Assembly: GCA_026119935.1 (NCBI GenBank)
Contig: JALRMH010000006.1
Location: forward strand, 310,001-374,000
DNA: 64,000 nucleotides
DNA from: Endothia cerciana
Taxonomy: Eukaryota > Ascomycota > Sordariomycetes > Diaporthales > Cryphonectriaceae
Direction: 5' to 3'
Both the position numbers and the translations under genes were made by a program. The notes under the pieces are model-generated. The model worked only from the letters and a program-made list of their open reading frames with translations, made no database searches and was not told the DNA's origin. Of this stretch, positions 8,977-18,699 are shown one piece after another; the stretch's first letter is position 1; the number at the start of each line of letters is the position of its first letter.

Positions 8977-11052
8977 ATGCCCCCTAAGAAGGCCGTCGCT
9001 GCGCTCGCGCAGTCCGTCAAGGATCGCGTCTCGAAGAAGAGCGCGCCCAGGACCGGCACCACCAAGGGTACCACCGCCTCAAAGAAGGCTACCAAGACCA
9101 GGCAGGACGCCATCACGGCCGACAACAACCCCGCTGCTGGCACCACGAAGAAGCCCGCCCTCAGGTCCGCTGGCAGGGCCCCTGCCCCGCGCGCTAACAT
9201 GTCTCGCAAGCGCAAGGCCTCCAGTGACGACGATGAGGACGAGCAGGAGGATGAGGGCCCTGCCCCCAAGAAGACCAAGACGGCCGCCAGGAAGACTGCT
9301 GCCCCCAAGTCTAAGGCCGCAGCCAAGAAGCCTGCTGCCGCCAAGGCAAAGGCCGCAGCCAGGAAGCCTGCCGCTGCCAAGGCAAAGACCGCAGCCAGGA
9401 AGCCTGCTGCTGCCAAGCCCAAGGCTGCCGCGACCACCACGAAGGTGATTGCCTCGAAGCGAAAGTCTCCTGGTGACGGTGAGGAGGATGAGACACCACC
9501 CGCCGCCAAGAAGGCCAGGGTCACCAACGAGAAGAAGGTCGCCAGGGCCGCTCCCAGGAAGCTTGCTGACCCCGTCCTGAAGGTCAAGATCGGTGCTCAG
9601 ATCAACTTCGCACCCACCAACCCTCTTGACATCTTTGTGTTCGGCGAGGGCAGCGCCGGCGAGCTTGGCCTCGGCGCCCGCAGGGTTGACGGCAAGAAGC
9701 CCATCGATGTGAAGCGCCCCCGAAAGAACGCTCTCCTGTCCGCTGCCCCCGTCGGCGTCGTCCAGGTGGCCTGCGGCGGCATGCACGGCATCGCCCTCAC
9801 CAAGGACAACAAGATCCTTACCTGGGGTGTCAATGACCAGGGCACCCTTGGCCGCGACACCCAGTGGGAGGGCGGTCTGCGCGATGTCGACGCTCCCGAG
9901 CCTGAGGGCTCAGATGATGATGATGATGATGATGATGATGACGACGACGATTCCGGTCTCAACCCCCGTGAGAGCACCCCCACGGAGATCAACACCAAGA
10001 ACATCGCGCCTGGCACCAAGTTTGTCCAGGTCGCAGCAACCGACAGCGCCTCATTCGCGCTCACTGAGGATGGCCGGGTCTACTCCTGGGGCACGTTCCG
10101 CGTAAGTCTCATCTCATGTTCATCTCCACCTCGCCCTTCCCCCCCCCCCCCCCCAAACCCCCGCACCTGCTGACCATATACACAGGCCTCGGACGGCATC
10201 TTGGGCTTTGACAAGGACACTCACGTCCAGCCATACCCCGTCCTCCTCCGCGAGCCCACCAAGGTGGTCGCCATCGCCACCGGCTCCAACCATGTCTTGA
10301 CCCTCGACACCAAGGGCAAGGTCCAGACCTGGGGCGCCGCCGAGCAGAACCAGCTGGGCCGCCGCGTCGTCGAGCGCGACATGAAGGCCTCGGCCCTGCG
10401 CCCCGGCGGCCTGTCCTTCAAGCGCGGCGTCAAGGTCGCCAAGGTCGCCTGCGGCTCTTACCACTCCTTCGCCCTCGACACCAAGGGTCAGGTCTGGGCC
10501 TGGGGCCTCAACAACTTCTGCCAGCTCGGCATCGAGGCCGACGCCGGCGAGGACGACGCCACCGTTCTGCAGCCCACCCTCGTCGAGTCCCTGTCCGAGT
10601 ACACCATCACTGACGCCATCGGCGGCGAGCACCACTCGCTGGCCCTCACCGATGACGGCAAGCTCCTCGTCTTCGGCCGCGTCGACGGCAACCAGACCGG
10701 CATTCCCAAGGAGGCCTTCACCAGGGAGAACTGCCTGTACGACGACCGCGGTGAGCCGCGTATCCTGAAGGTCCCCACCAGGCTAGACATCCCCGCGGCC
10801 GTCGCCAGTGCCGACTCCGGCACTGACACGTCTCTCGCCGTCACGAAGGAGGGCAGGGTGTACAGCTGGGGCTTCAACGCCAACTACCAGTGCGGCGTCG
10901 GCGAGACGGCCGGCGACGTACTGACCCCTGTCCTCGTCGACAACAGCGCCGTGCGAGACAGGAAGATCGCCTGGGCCGGTGCCGGAGGCCAGTATGGCAT
11001 GCTGGCCAGCGCCCAGGAGGAGGAGGAGGAGGAGGCGGCGGCGGCGGCCTGA
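8977..11052 (+). CDS. RCC1: RCC1-family Ran guanine nucleotide exchange factor
   Basis: Exons 8977..10101 and 10186..11052 are joined over an 84-bp intron (GTAAGT...CACAG, phase 0), giving 663 residues. Residues 1 to about 205 form a Lys/Ala/Pro-rich tail like a linker histone, with repeats of AAARKPAAAKAK type and a short acidic patch. From about 215 the seven-bladed RCC1 propeller begins: DIFVFGEGSAGELGLG, then blades with ACGGMHGIAL, ACGSYHSFAL and GGEHHSLAL signatures and YSWG/AWGLN turns. An Asp-rich loop lies in blade 2 and the C-terminus is Glu6-Ala5. The family (yeast Srm1, fission yeast Pim1) loads Ran with GTP on chromatin and so drives nuclear transport and spindle assembly. The ATG is in good context (AAAAAATGCC). 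Confidence 0.93.
10102..10185 (+). other. RCC1 intron with long poly-C tract
   Basis: 84-bp intron. It has a run of about 14 C at 10141-10154 and a CTGAC branch-like motif before the CACAG acceptor. Confidence 0.9.
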
Positions 11053-11092
11053 GATGTGTTTGATCATCTTTTGACGAGACGCTCTTGTTTGA

Positions 11093-11139
11093 ATATCTGT
11101 CCGAGTTCCTGTCCGAGTTCTGTCCGAGTTCTTGTCCGG
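11093..11139 (+). repeat. Short GTCCGAGTTC(T)T tandem repeat
   Basis: Three to four copies of a 12-13 bp unit (gtccgagttcctgtccgag type) lie just after the RCC1 stop, probably in its 3' untranslated region. Confidence 0.7.
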
Positions 11140-11250
11140 AGTTTAGGGATATTCTCATCGAGGGAAGGTTTTCGCCCATACGAGGATTTACGACAGGGAG
11201 ACTTTCTTCCACCTGCCCCGTAGGAAGGGCAGGGTGATAACAGGACCACC

Positions 11251-11445
11251 AGGCATATTGTTAGGGAGGGCGTTCAGGGTAATGACGGCACACTCAGGCA
11301 TATTGTTAAGGGAGGCGTTCAGGGTTCATTCACCAGGGTAATCAACCAGGCATATTGTTACGGGAGACGTTCAGGGTTCAGCAGGGTAATTCATCAGGCA
11401 TATTGTTACGGGAGGCGTTCAGGGCTCAACAGGGTAATTCATCAA
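11251..11445 (+). repeat. Tandem minisatellite, four units of 45-52 bp
   Basis: Units start at 11251, 11296, 11348 and 11396, each opening aggcatattgtta and containing gcgttcaggg and cagggtaat. They differ by small indels and substitutions. They lie between the convergent RCC1 and YIP1 genes. Confidence 0.85.
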
Positions 11446-11599
11446 GAAATTCTTCCATTTCTCCCCCCCCCCCCCCGAATGATGCTATTCCCACATGTAG
11501 ACGTCTATGTCCTGCTCGCTAACATACAACGCCCCCCCCCCCCCCAATCCTAAATGAACCCCTCCAGGCCAGGCCACCGGCCCAGGCAGCCGCCTACTA

Positions 11600-12692
11600 C
11601 TACGAGGTCCGCGCACCGCCCACGATCTTTGCCATGTTCCCGGAGCCCCGCGACGAGAAGATGGTCATGATGCCGAACCCGACGTAGAACAGGGCGAGCG
11701 GGTACGCCACCAGGCCCCGCATGCTCCTCAGCCGGCCCACGGCGCAGAACATGCCCGACGCGCTGTAGGTGCACCACATGATGGCCGCGGAGGTCAGGAC
11801 GATGCCCATGGGCGTGTCCATGGGCATGAAGACGCCCAGGACGCTCATGGCCAGCAGGGGGATGATGCAGTAGCCCAGCACGGACGCGCTCCTGCCCCAG
11901 GTGAGCGTCGCGGAGAGCTCGTTGGCGTGCAGGTGGCCGCCGCCGCCGCCGCCGTGCGCCGAGGAGGCCACCCCCGGCGCGGGGGGCGGCGGCTGCGGTG
12001 ACGCGCCGCCGCCGTAGGGGCCCGCGCCGGCCGGGGAGGGGTTGCCCGGCTCGGCGTCTTCCTGGGGCGTCATGAGGCTGATGATGACGTGCAGCGAGGT
12101 CGAGCCCAGCAGCGACAGGCCGTAGACGTAGCCGAAGTGGAGGGTGCCGGAGAGGGCGAGCAGGAAGCCGAAGCAGACGAGGAAGATCAGGGGCCCTATG
12201 ATGTCGCTGTCGTCCATCAGGTGCTGGTCGATCCGCCGGAAGGGGTTGAGGACTGCTATTGTCTGTTGGAGGGGGGGGGGAGGGAGGACGGCCCCCCGGT
12301 CAGCCACCCGCCGTGTGCTCAAGGGGGGGTGGGGCGTCCCCTACCTTTGCCTGGATGTGCGCGAAGTTGATGTCCAGCTCCTCCAGCAGCGAGGGCTCGC
12401 CCTCGTAGCCCTCCGCCGAGAAGGCCGCGAGCCAGCCCGTCCTCAGGCCGCCCTGCTCGCCCATACGGCCCGAGACGCCACCGGCGGGGCCGAAGCCGAA
12501 GTTTGCTTGCCCCCCGCCCATCGTGCCGGGGGGCGCGCCGTACCCGTAGGACGCCTGCGAGGGTGCCGTGTGGCCGCCAGAGACGTCGCCCGGCGCGCCG
12601 TAGGAGGACGGGTAGAACTGGAGGTTCTGGGCGGACTGGGGCGCGTAGGCTGGGTTCCCCGGGGCCTGCGCGCCGTAGCCATATTGCGCCAT
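11600..12692 (-). CDS. YIP1: Yip1-family ER/Golgi membrane protein
   Basis: Exons 12692..12345 and 12262..11600 are joined over an 82-bp intron (phase 0), giving 336 residues. The cytosolic N-terminus is rich in Gln, Gly, Tyr and Pro. It is followed by the conserved block GEPSLLEELDINFAHI and by KTIAVLNPFRRID, which spans the splice and marks the Yip1 domain. About five membrane segments follow, starting DDSDIIGPLIFLVCFGFLLA and ending YPLALFYVGFGIMTIF. Yip1 binds Ypt/Rab GTPases and helps form COPII vesicles. Between the second and third membrane segments lies an inserted loop of about 45 residues, rich in Pro, Gly and His. The ATG chosen is MAQYGYG; the frame extends further upstream but without conserved sequence. 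Confidence 0.9.
12263..12344 (-). other. YIP1 intron
   Basis: 82 bp, donor GTAGGG, acceptor CCAACAG. It contains a sense-strand C10 tract near the acceptor. Confidence 0.85.
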
Positions 12693-13411
12693 GTTGGCTG
12701 GCTGGCTTGTTGGTCGGTATTTTTTTTGCGGAGGAGGAGGGGGATGAGGATATTCGGCTGTCAAGGGCGGCGTCGCTTGCCCTGGGGATGCCTAGAGGTG
12801 ATGCAGCAGCAGCAGTAGATGCTATTTGGTATAGTGACCCTTCCTTTCTCTAGCGTGGGGGTTGGGGGGGGGGGGGGGAGATGCGCAGCAGGGAGATGGC
12901 GGTCGGCAAGAATTAAAAGCAAATATTGGGCGTTGTGGCGGCCTCGCGATGCAGACAGGCGTTCAGATGTCAGACAGGATTCTGGACAGCAAATGCAATT
13001 CATCAGTCGAGGCTAGGTTGATGTCAGGATGTTCAGGGGGGCCAGCTTGTCCTGCAGCCGTCCTCCCGGCAGGGGTTCTGGGTGGGAAGCTGAGCTCTTA
13101 CAGCCCTAGGCCACTGGGGCCGGCCCCCCCCCCCCGGCAGGCAAGGAAGCCTCGTGGCGGCTTTTTTGGTAGACAGGTCGCGCGACGATCGGCAAAATTT
13201 CACGTCGCCGTCGTTGCGGACAGCCTCTTTCTTCTTGTCTATTATGGTCCTATACCCTTCGCCTCAAGTTCACTCCTGCACTCCCACCACATCCATTCGT
13301 GGACATATCAGCCCTCTCCGCCAACTCTTGACCCGGGGCCAACTCAACTTCATAACCGTGGGCACGGCAACAGATCAGGAGGGAGCAGCCCAGCGCATCC
13401 GGTCATTCACA
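12693..13411. other. Shared upstream region of YIP1 and PAM16
   Basis: Divergent promoter region of about 720 bp. It holds a G run at about 12855-12867, a C run near 13127-13136 and a short CAG run at about 12804-12816. No separate gene seen. Confidence 0.6.
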
Positions 13412-14023
13412 ATGGTAAGAAGGCCCGAGCCCCGACAATCCTCACCCAGCTAGACGGGCGTGAGGCGGTCTTCTTTTCAATTTTTTTTGTTTTTTTTTTA
13501 TTTCACTTCCCCCCATTGCCTTTCCGGATCAGATCCCACCCCGCCCCCCTTCCCCCGGCTCGGAGGAGGACCCGCGCTGACTGCTCTGTAACCCCTCCAG
13601 GCGTACCGCCTAATAACCCAGGTCGTCCTCATCGGCACCCGCGTCGTGGGCCGCGCCTTCGCCGAGGCCTACAAGCAGGCCTCCGCCTCGTCCTCCTACC
13701 AGCGCGCGCAGCAGAAGGCGGGCGGCGCGTCCACCTCCGGGCGCGCGAGCGTCGCGAGCGGCATGACGCTCGACGAGGCCATCAGGATCCTCAACGTGAA
13801 GCCGCCGCAGGGCGGGAAGGCGGACATGGAGGATGTCATGGAGCGGTTCAAGCGCCTGTTCGACGCCAACGACCCGCAGAAGGGGGGCAGCTTCTACCTG
13901 CAGAGCAAGATACTGCGCGCAAGAGAGAGGATCGAGGCCGAGGTGCGGCCGATGCAGGAGAAGGTGGCGCAGGAGAAGGAGGTCAAGGAGGGGTGGAAGC
14001 CGAACATCTACAAGGACCGGTGA
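13412..14023 (+). CDS. PAM16: PAM16/TIM16, J-like subunit of the mitochondrial import motor
   Basis: The first exon is only the start codon, 13412..13414. A 186-bp intron (GTAAGA...CCTCCAG) leads to exon 2, 13601..14023, for 141 residues. The protein opens MAYRLITQVVLIGTRVVGRA, the hydrophobic N-terminus of the family, followed by FAEAYKQASASS. The J-like domain (about 55-115) contains MTLDEAIRILNV and FKRLFDANDPQKGGS, where the HPD motif of true J proteins is replaced by DAND. This is the defining feature of Pam16, which pairs with Pam14/18 and restrains it at the TIM23 channel, on the matrix side of the inner membrane. Without the ATG-only exon the first in-frame Met would remove the conserved N-terminus. 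Confidence 0.93.
13415..13600 (+). other. PAM16 intron after the start codon
   Basis: 186 bp, phase 0. It contains T-rich runs, a C-rich tract and a GCTGAC branch-like site about 25 bp before the CCTCCAG acceptor. Confidence 0.9.
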
Positions 14024-15291
14024 TAAAGGGGTGGAAGTGGCGAGGGAGGGCCCCCTGGGGTACAGCCAGGCGACATTTCCTGGGGTGCAGGGCCGTGAGT
14101 GGCTTGCAGTGAGGCTTTCGGGCGGAAGGTCATGCGCCAGCACCGTATCCCTCGAGGGCTACGGACCCTGGATCAGGGCCCAGCGGCAGACCCCGATCCC
14201 GCTCAACGATACCCGGCGCACGACACCGAGGATGGGAAATGGGAGGAGAGCAGAAGGGTGAGGATTTCAGGCGGCAGACCTCGATTCCGAAATTTTTTAT
14301 TATTTTTTTCCCCCTCCGGGCTGCATATGGCGCATATACATCTTCACTCGACATGGCATGGCGTTCTTTGGACTACGGGGCCTCTCACACGAGGAGGCTG
14401 GCCGGCTTTTGAAACTTTCCGGGGCGGGGGCGGGGGCGGGGGGAGGGGGAGGTATCAACGATGGCTCGCGCCGTCTGTGTGTTCTGTCTGTGTGTATACT
14501 ATCGGGAGTTGGACGGGAACAGAAAATCTTGAGAACACTGTGAAGCTCGGGGCAGCGTTGTGCCCATGGAAATGGCACATGCGATGTCTGTTGGCCCCTG
14601 GTGCGGACCCTCCAATCTTCTACGCCGGCTTCTCTGCGGTCGTGACGCTGTCTTCACACATCGGAACCGCATTTGGAGGCCCAGGTAGCCTCGGCCGGGC
14701 CCAAACCAGACCTCTCCCAAGCCCACGTATCGTACGATGAGGTCTGAGGTCTGCTCATACCGCCGGCGGTCCCCTGCATAAGCTCCAGACCAGACGGCGG
14801 GAGGTCGGGACAGACATTGGGTCGCGCCTGGCGGTTCTTGCACGACAGCCTGTTTCACATCGTTGTCTGTACAGGAATGCCGGTTCCGTCTGCGGAGGAT
14901 CAGCGTACCACACTTTGAGTGGGCGTGCGGGATCATGCAAGGCGTCCCAGGCTTCCCGGCCGGGCCAGGCAGCTCTGCGGGAGGCTTGCGCCGCGCCGCG
15001 GCGCGAATCGGCAAGCAGCAAGTTAGGCAGTTCAGGAAAACCCTTTTGGGATGCCCCTGGGAGGCGAGAGAGGCATGCTTCTTGGCGGCACAGGAGCCCG
15101 GAGACACGCATGGTGGTTCGATTTGCGGCCTTCCCCTCGTATTGGGGAGCAAGCAGGGAGGGTGCAGTGGGAAATAGAAGATCCATAGCAACATATATAA
15201 TATTTTAGACTCCAGTAAATAGTACAGTGCCTGCGACAATGCGGTCACTCCCACAGGAGCTGCATCTCACAAATATTCCCGTCAGGCCCCG
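14024..15291. other. Intergenic between convergent PAM16 and the surface-protein gene
   Basis: Contains an imperfect G4C-type GC-rich run near 14420-14450 and an AT-rich run near 14296-14310. A 251-codon frame on the minus strand (15254..14499) begins at a non-ATG codon and has no domain. I regard it as chance. Confidence 0.5.
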
Positions 15292-17247
15292 TCAGGACCT
15301 TGGCTGCCCTCGCCCTCTCCCAGCAGGTACGGGCATTACAGGGCCCAGGGCTGCAACATCCGCGTCCTCCCTCCGCCGTGCCATCGGCCTCTCCCTGGCC
15401 GGCTCCGGAAACACAGGAATCCAGAACTCATCAGTATCGTCATCGGTCTGCCGCACAGTAGCCAGCCTTGATGGCTCCGCCAGGGCCTGGTCGTCAAGAA
15501 TAGCGCCGGCCCAGTTCGGCCAGAGACGGCCCCATCGCTTAGCAAAGGTGGGGAGCTCGCCAAGTATAGAGACCTCGCCCGTGGACGCCCTCTCGGCCGA
15601 TCGCGGAGGGCTGCTCCACGCACTGGACCCTGATGGCGAGAGCCCGTGACCGCCGAGCACGCCGAGGCTGACTACAGGACTGGACGGCTCCTCCTCGTTT
15701 GAGCTGCGGACAACGCTCGAGGCGTCGCGCACCTCTGCTTCCTGGGTGTTGCCGCGCCCAGGGCTCGTGCCGTGCCCTGAGCGGGCCAGGACCAGCGGCT
15801 CCGGGAGGGCCGACAGATGGCTGGACCGGGCGGATGCGGGATCCGTTCCGGGCGGGAAAAGCCGCTCCCACAGCTCCTGGGAGGCGCTGGTCGGCGGCCC
15901 TCCCCGGCTTGCCTCTGCGGATCTGGGCTCAGCTGCCCGCCCGCCCGCATCAGTCCGGTTATTTTTTCTAGTCCGCATCTGCGCGGGGCGCCAGAAAAGA
16001 GATGGACTCTCGACCATGCGTATAACCTGCCTCCGCTCTGGCGCCGCCCGCGGCGGCACTGGCTGGGGCGCCGGCGGTCGGTTGACGGCGCGCGTGCTCC
16101 CTAGTGACACCTGAGGCCTGTCTGTCCTTGATCGAGGTTCCTTTCGGAGCCTATTAGCTGCCCTGCGCGACGAGCTCGCTGCTGGGCTAGTGCCGCTACC
16201 GAGGGACTCTGCATGCTCGACTGGGCCTATCCCGGCGGCCTCGGAAGTGGATAGGGAGCTGGAGCTGGACTTCCTTCCGACGCGACCCGAACGGGGCCGA
16301 TTTCTGTGCTTGCGCTTGAGACAGAGGGTGATGAGCAGCACGATGAGCAGTGCCCCGAGGATAGCGCCGACCACGAGGCCTGCCAGCGCACGTGTGCTGA
16401 GGGCCAAGGAGTGCACCAAAGGTGCCGGGGGAGACGTGGGTTTGGGGGCCGGCAAGGCAGTCGACGGGGAACCGGCAGGTCCACTGGACGCCGTCGTTGT
16501 CACCAGGGACGTGGTGCCAATGGTTGGTGCGATAACGGCCGTCGACAGCGATTGAGCGGTGTAGGTCACCAGGATTGTTGGTGGTACTGCGGTGACTAGC
16601 ATGCGAGAGATGATAGTGATCACAGATGTGACTGTGACAACTTGATTCTGCATCTGCCCCTGGATCAACAAACTTGGTTCCTCTTCGGGGGGGTTGTTCG
16701 AATCTGTTAGGGTCGTCCGGGGAAGGATCGTGGCACCGAGGACAAGATGCGATGAGCAAGTGTCAAGACCCTCAGCTGGTGCAAGTTTCCGCGGTTGTGG
16801 GCCCAAGGAAGACGCGGTTGTGGCTGTCTCGGTAAAGACGCCTCTGCTAGAATCCAAGAATCTCGGGGCATCTATGCCGTTGATGGTCACTGTCGATGTC
16901 GTGCGTTGCCCAACGGTCGTCGTTATCCTGCTGAAGATAGTGGTGGTCGAGAATACAGTCGGGCTGCGCCGGATCGCCTGCCTCATCACAAGAGCGTCGT
17001 TTTTCGGCGAGTGAGCCCGCCCATCGCCTAGGCCAGACGGCTCCTCTCCCTGTATCCGAGCGATTACAACATTATGTTCCGATAAGGCAACTGGATCAAG
17101 GAGGACAGGACTGGGATGAGTGTGTTGCTCCGCCGGCTCGCGGGGCTGCGTGGGTTGCGAGAGACAGGCTGCGGCGCACATTTCGGTAGCCAAGGCATAC
17201 AAAGCCCGTCGTATGGACGTGTTCCGCTTCTTTGTATCATGTGGCAT
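15292..17247 (-). CDS. Single-pass membrane protein with Ser/Thr-rich ectodomain
   Basis: One exon of 651 residues from the first ATG. One clear membrane helix lies at about 287-311 (ALAGLVVGAILGALLIVLLI), followed by the basic stop-transfer stretch KRKHRNRPRSGR. The N-terminal side is rich in Thr, Ser and Val (FSTTTIFSRITTTV, VVTVTSVITIISRM), as in O-glycosylated fungal cell-surface proteins. The C-terminal 340 residues are polar, disordered and cytosolic. The layout resembles fungal wall-stress sensors or Mid2/Wsc-like proteins, but no WSC domain is seen. The frame stays open for 59 codons upstream of the chosen ATG without another ATG, reading GTGCQICPTYSSLPPPHV, so an upstream exon carrying the signal peptide is likely missing from this model. 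Confidence 0.6.
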   Translation of the reverse strand: MPHDTKKRNTSIRRALYALATEMCAAACLSQPTQPREPAEQHTHPSPVLLDPVALSEHNVVIARIQGEEPSGLGDGRAHSPKNDALVMRQAIRRSPTVFSTTTIFSRITTTVGQRTTSTVTINGIDAPRFLDSSRGVFTETATTASSLGPQPRKLAPAEGLDTCSSHLVLGATILPRTTLTDSNNPPEEEPSLLIQGQMQNQVVTVTSVITIISRMLVTAVPPTILVTYTAQSLSTAVIAPTIGTTSLVTTTASSGPAGSPSTALPAPKPTSPPAPLVHSLALSTRALAGLVVGAILGALLIVLLITLCLKRKHRNRPRSGRVGRKSSSSSLSTSEAAGIGPVEHAESLGSGTSPAASSSRRAANRLRKEPRSRTDRPQVSLGSTRAVNRPPAPQPVPPRAAPERRQVIRMVESPSLFWRPAQMRTRKNNRTDAGGRAAEPRSAEASRGGPPTSASQELWERLFPPGTDPASARSSHLSALPEPLVLARSGHGTSPGRGNTQEAEVRDASSVVRSSNEEEPSSPVVSLGVLGGHGLSPSGSSAWSSPPRSAERASTGEVSILGELPTFAKRWGRLWPNWAGAILDDQALAEPSRLATVRQTDDDTDEFWIPVFPEPARERPMARRREDADVAALGPVMPVPAGRGRGQPRS

Positions 17248-17424
17248 GCCACGAACGAGAGATTCAACGAAATGGACATGAGGCGGCGGCAGGGACGAAT
17301 ATGTTGGGCATATTTGGCAACCTGTACCGTCAACGAGACTGACCCCGAACCCACCTGCGGTGACTTGATCTTCAAGACGGGATGCATATCGGAGATGTTT
17401 TCGTCTGAACCAGACAGATCAACG
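17248..17424 (-). other. Probable upstream coding part of the surface-protein gene
   Basis: In frame with the 651-residue protein and free of stops until a TGA just beyond 17424. It carries a CxxC pair (CQICPTY). Candidate AG acceptors are present, but I could not fix the first exon. Confidence 0.35.
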
Positions 17425-18699
17425 CAGTGAAACGGATGACCGCTGAAGCAGCCGAGAGTTCTCTCAGCGCGGATTGGCCAGAAGTCTGGGACAACAAGAG
17501 TCGCCTACCACACCTCAAGCACTTGCTTCTTCCTCGTAGGGAGGCCGGTCCAACTTCTGAACGGTGTGTAGGATATGGAACTGTAGAACCCGCCCGCGGC
17601 CAATCTGGGCCGTTTGAGCTGCAAGAGGCGTAGTGGTTCGGCAGAATCTGGGCACCCGTCACGGCGCGCACAAGGTGACATGGCTTGTCGGCCAAGAGGT
17701 CGACCAAGTCCCATCATCTTCCTTGTGCTTCAGGCTGAATGAGGCCTTTGTGAAGTTCGTCACATCAGGTCGGAACATCCTCGTTCCACACAAAGTTTCC
17801 CGGTTGCGACTCCAGTCAGGCCACCCGCAGGTGAGCTTTGATGAGGTCTATTCCATTCCCAGCCTTGCATGGTGGGCCGTGGCAGATATGCAGATGACAG
17901 CTCGAGCGGGTCTCCCAGATCCCATGCTGGGCCCGAAACCTTAACTGCCGTGAGCACTTGCTGTCGGTACCGATGATCATTGGAATCCAGGTCGCGATCT
18001 AGAGCTTGGGTCAGCGGTCCTTGGGCAGGAAACGTGGGAAGGGTGGGGCCGAGGGATTTCGAACGAAATCGACGATGGGTGAGGATTCTGGGTCCACACT
18101 GTCACGATTGAGATAGGTTTGTGAGGTGAGGAGCCGGAGGTAAAGGCCCCATCCAGATTTGAAGTGGTTGGGGGGCAGATCCATTGATGATGTGACGCTG
18201 GCAAGCGATTAAGCCTAAATAGGGTGGGATTTACCTCTGAGCTGACACGTTTGGGCAACTGTTGAAAAAGGGTAGAGCAGCCAAGGCTCTGGGCCCTTAC
18301 AGTAGCTGCGCATTGAACCTGTATCTCTCCGTCTCGAAGAGCGGCAGGTGGGCCTGTCGCAGGTCGGCAGGAGAGGCGTCAAGATATGAGCATCAAGATG
18401 TGGGTTGGGTAGTCAAGACGTGAGGTTCCAGTGCAGTCTCGATGTGACGTCGGGCAGGACTGAAGCCGCTGACTAAGGCCACAGACGGCCAATCAAGTCC
18501 CGAGACGGAAAGGTGACTTACTACACAGTACATATTATGGGCACATCGTGATATTAGCGGTGCATAACCGCACTGTTACGTTCTTGGCTCCTCCTAATGA
18601 ATTCCCCGAAAGAACATTCTTCCAACGGGACGTTACTCATCAGCCTTGTGAGCCCTCAACAATAACAAAACGATGGCCTGGGAGCTGCCATTGGAAATG
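17425..18699. other. Intergenic, no gene seen
   Basis: Only short open frames. A 25-bp sequence at 17552-17576 recurs with three changes at 20752-20776, which suggests remnants of a dispersed repeat. Confidence 0.5.

Noticed and set aside
14499..15254. Open minus-strand frame of about 251 codons
   Set aside because: It begins at a non-ATG codon, has no recognisable domain, signal or splice partner, and its residue pattern looks random. I consider it chance in GC-rich DNA.
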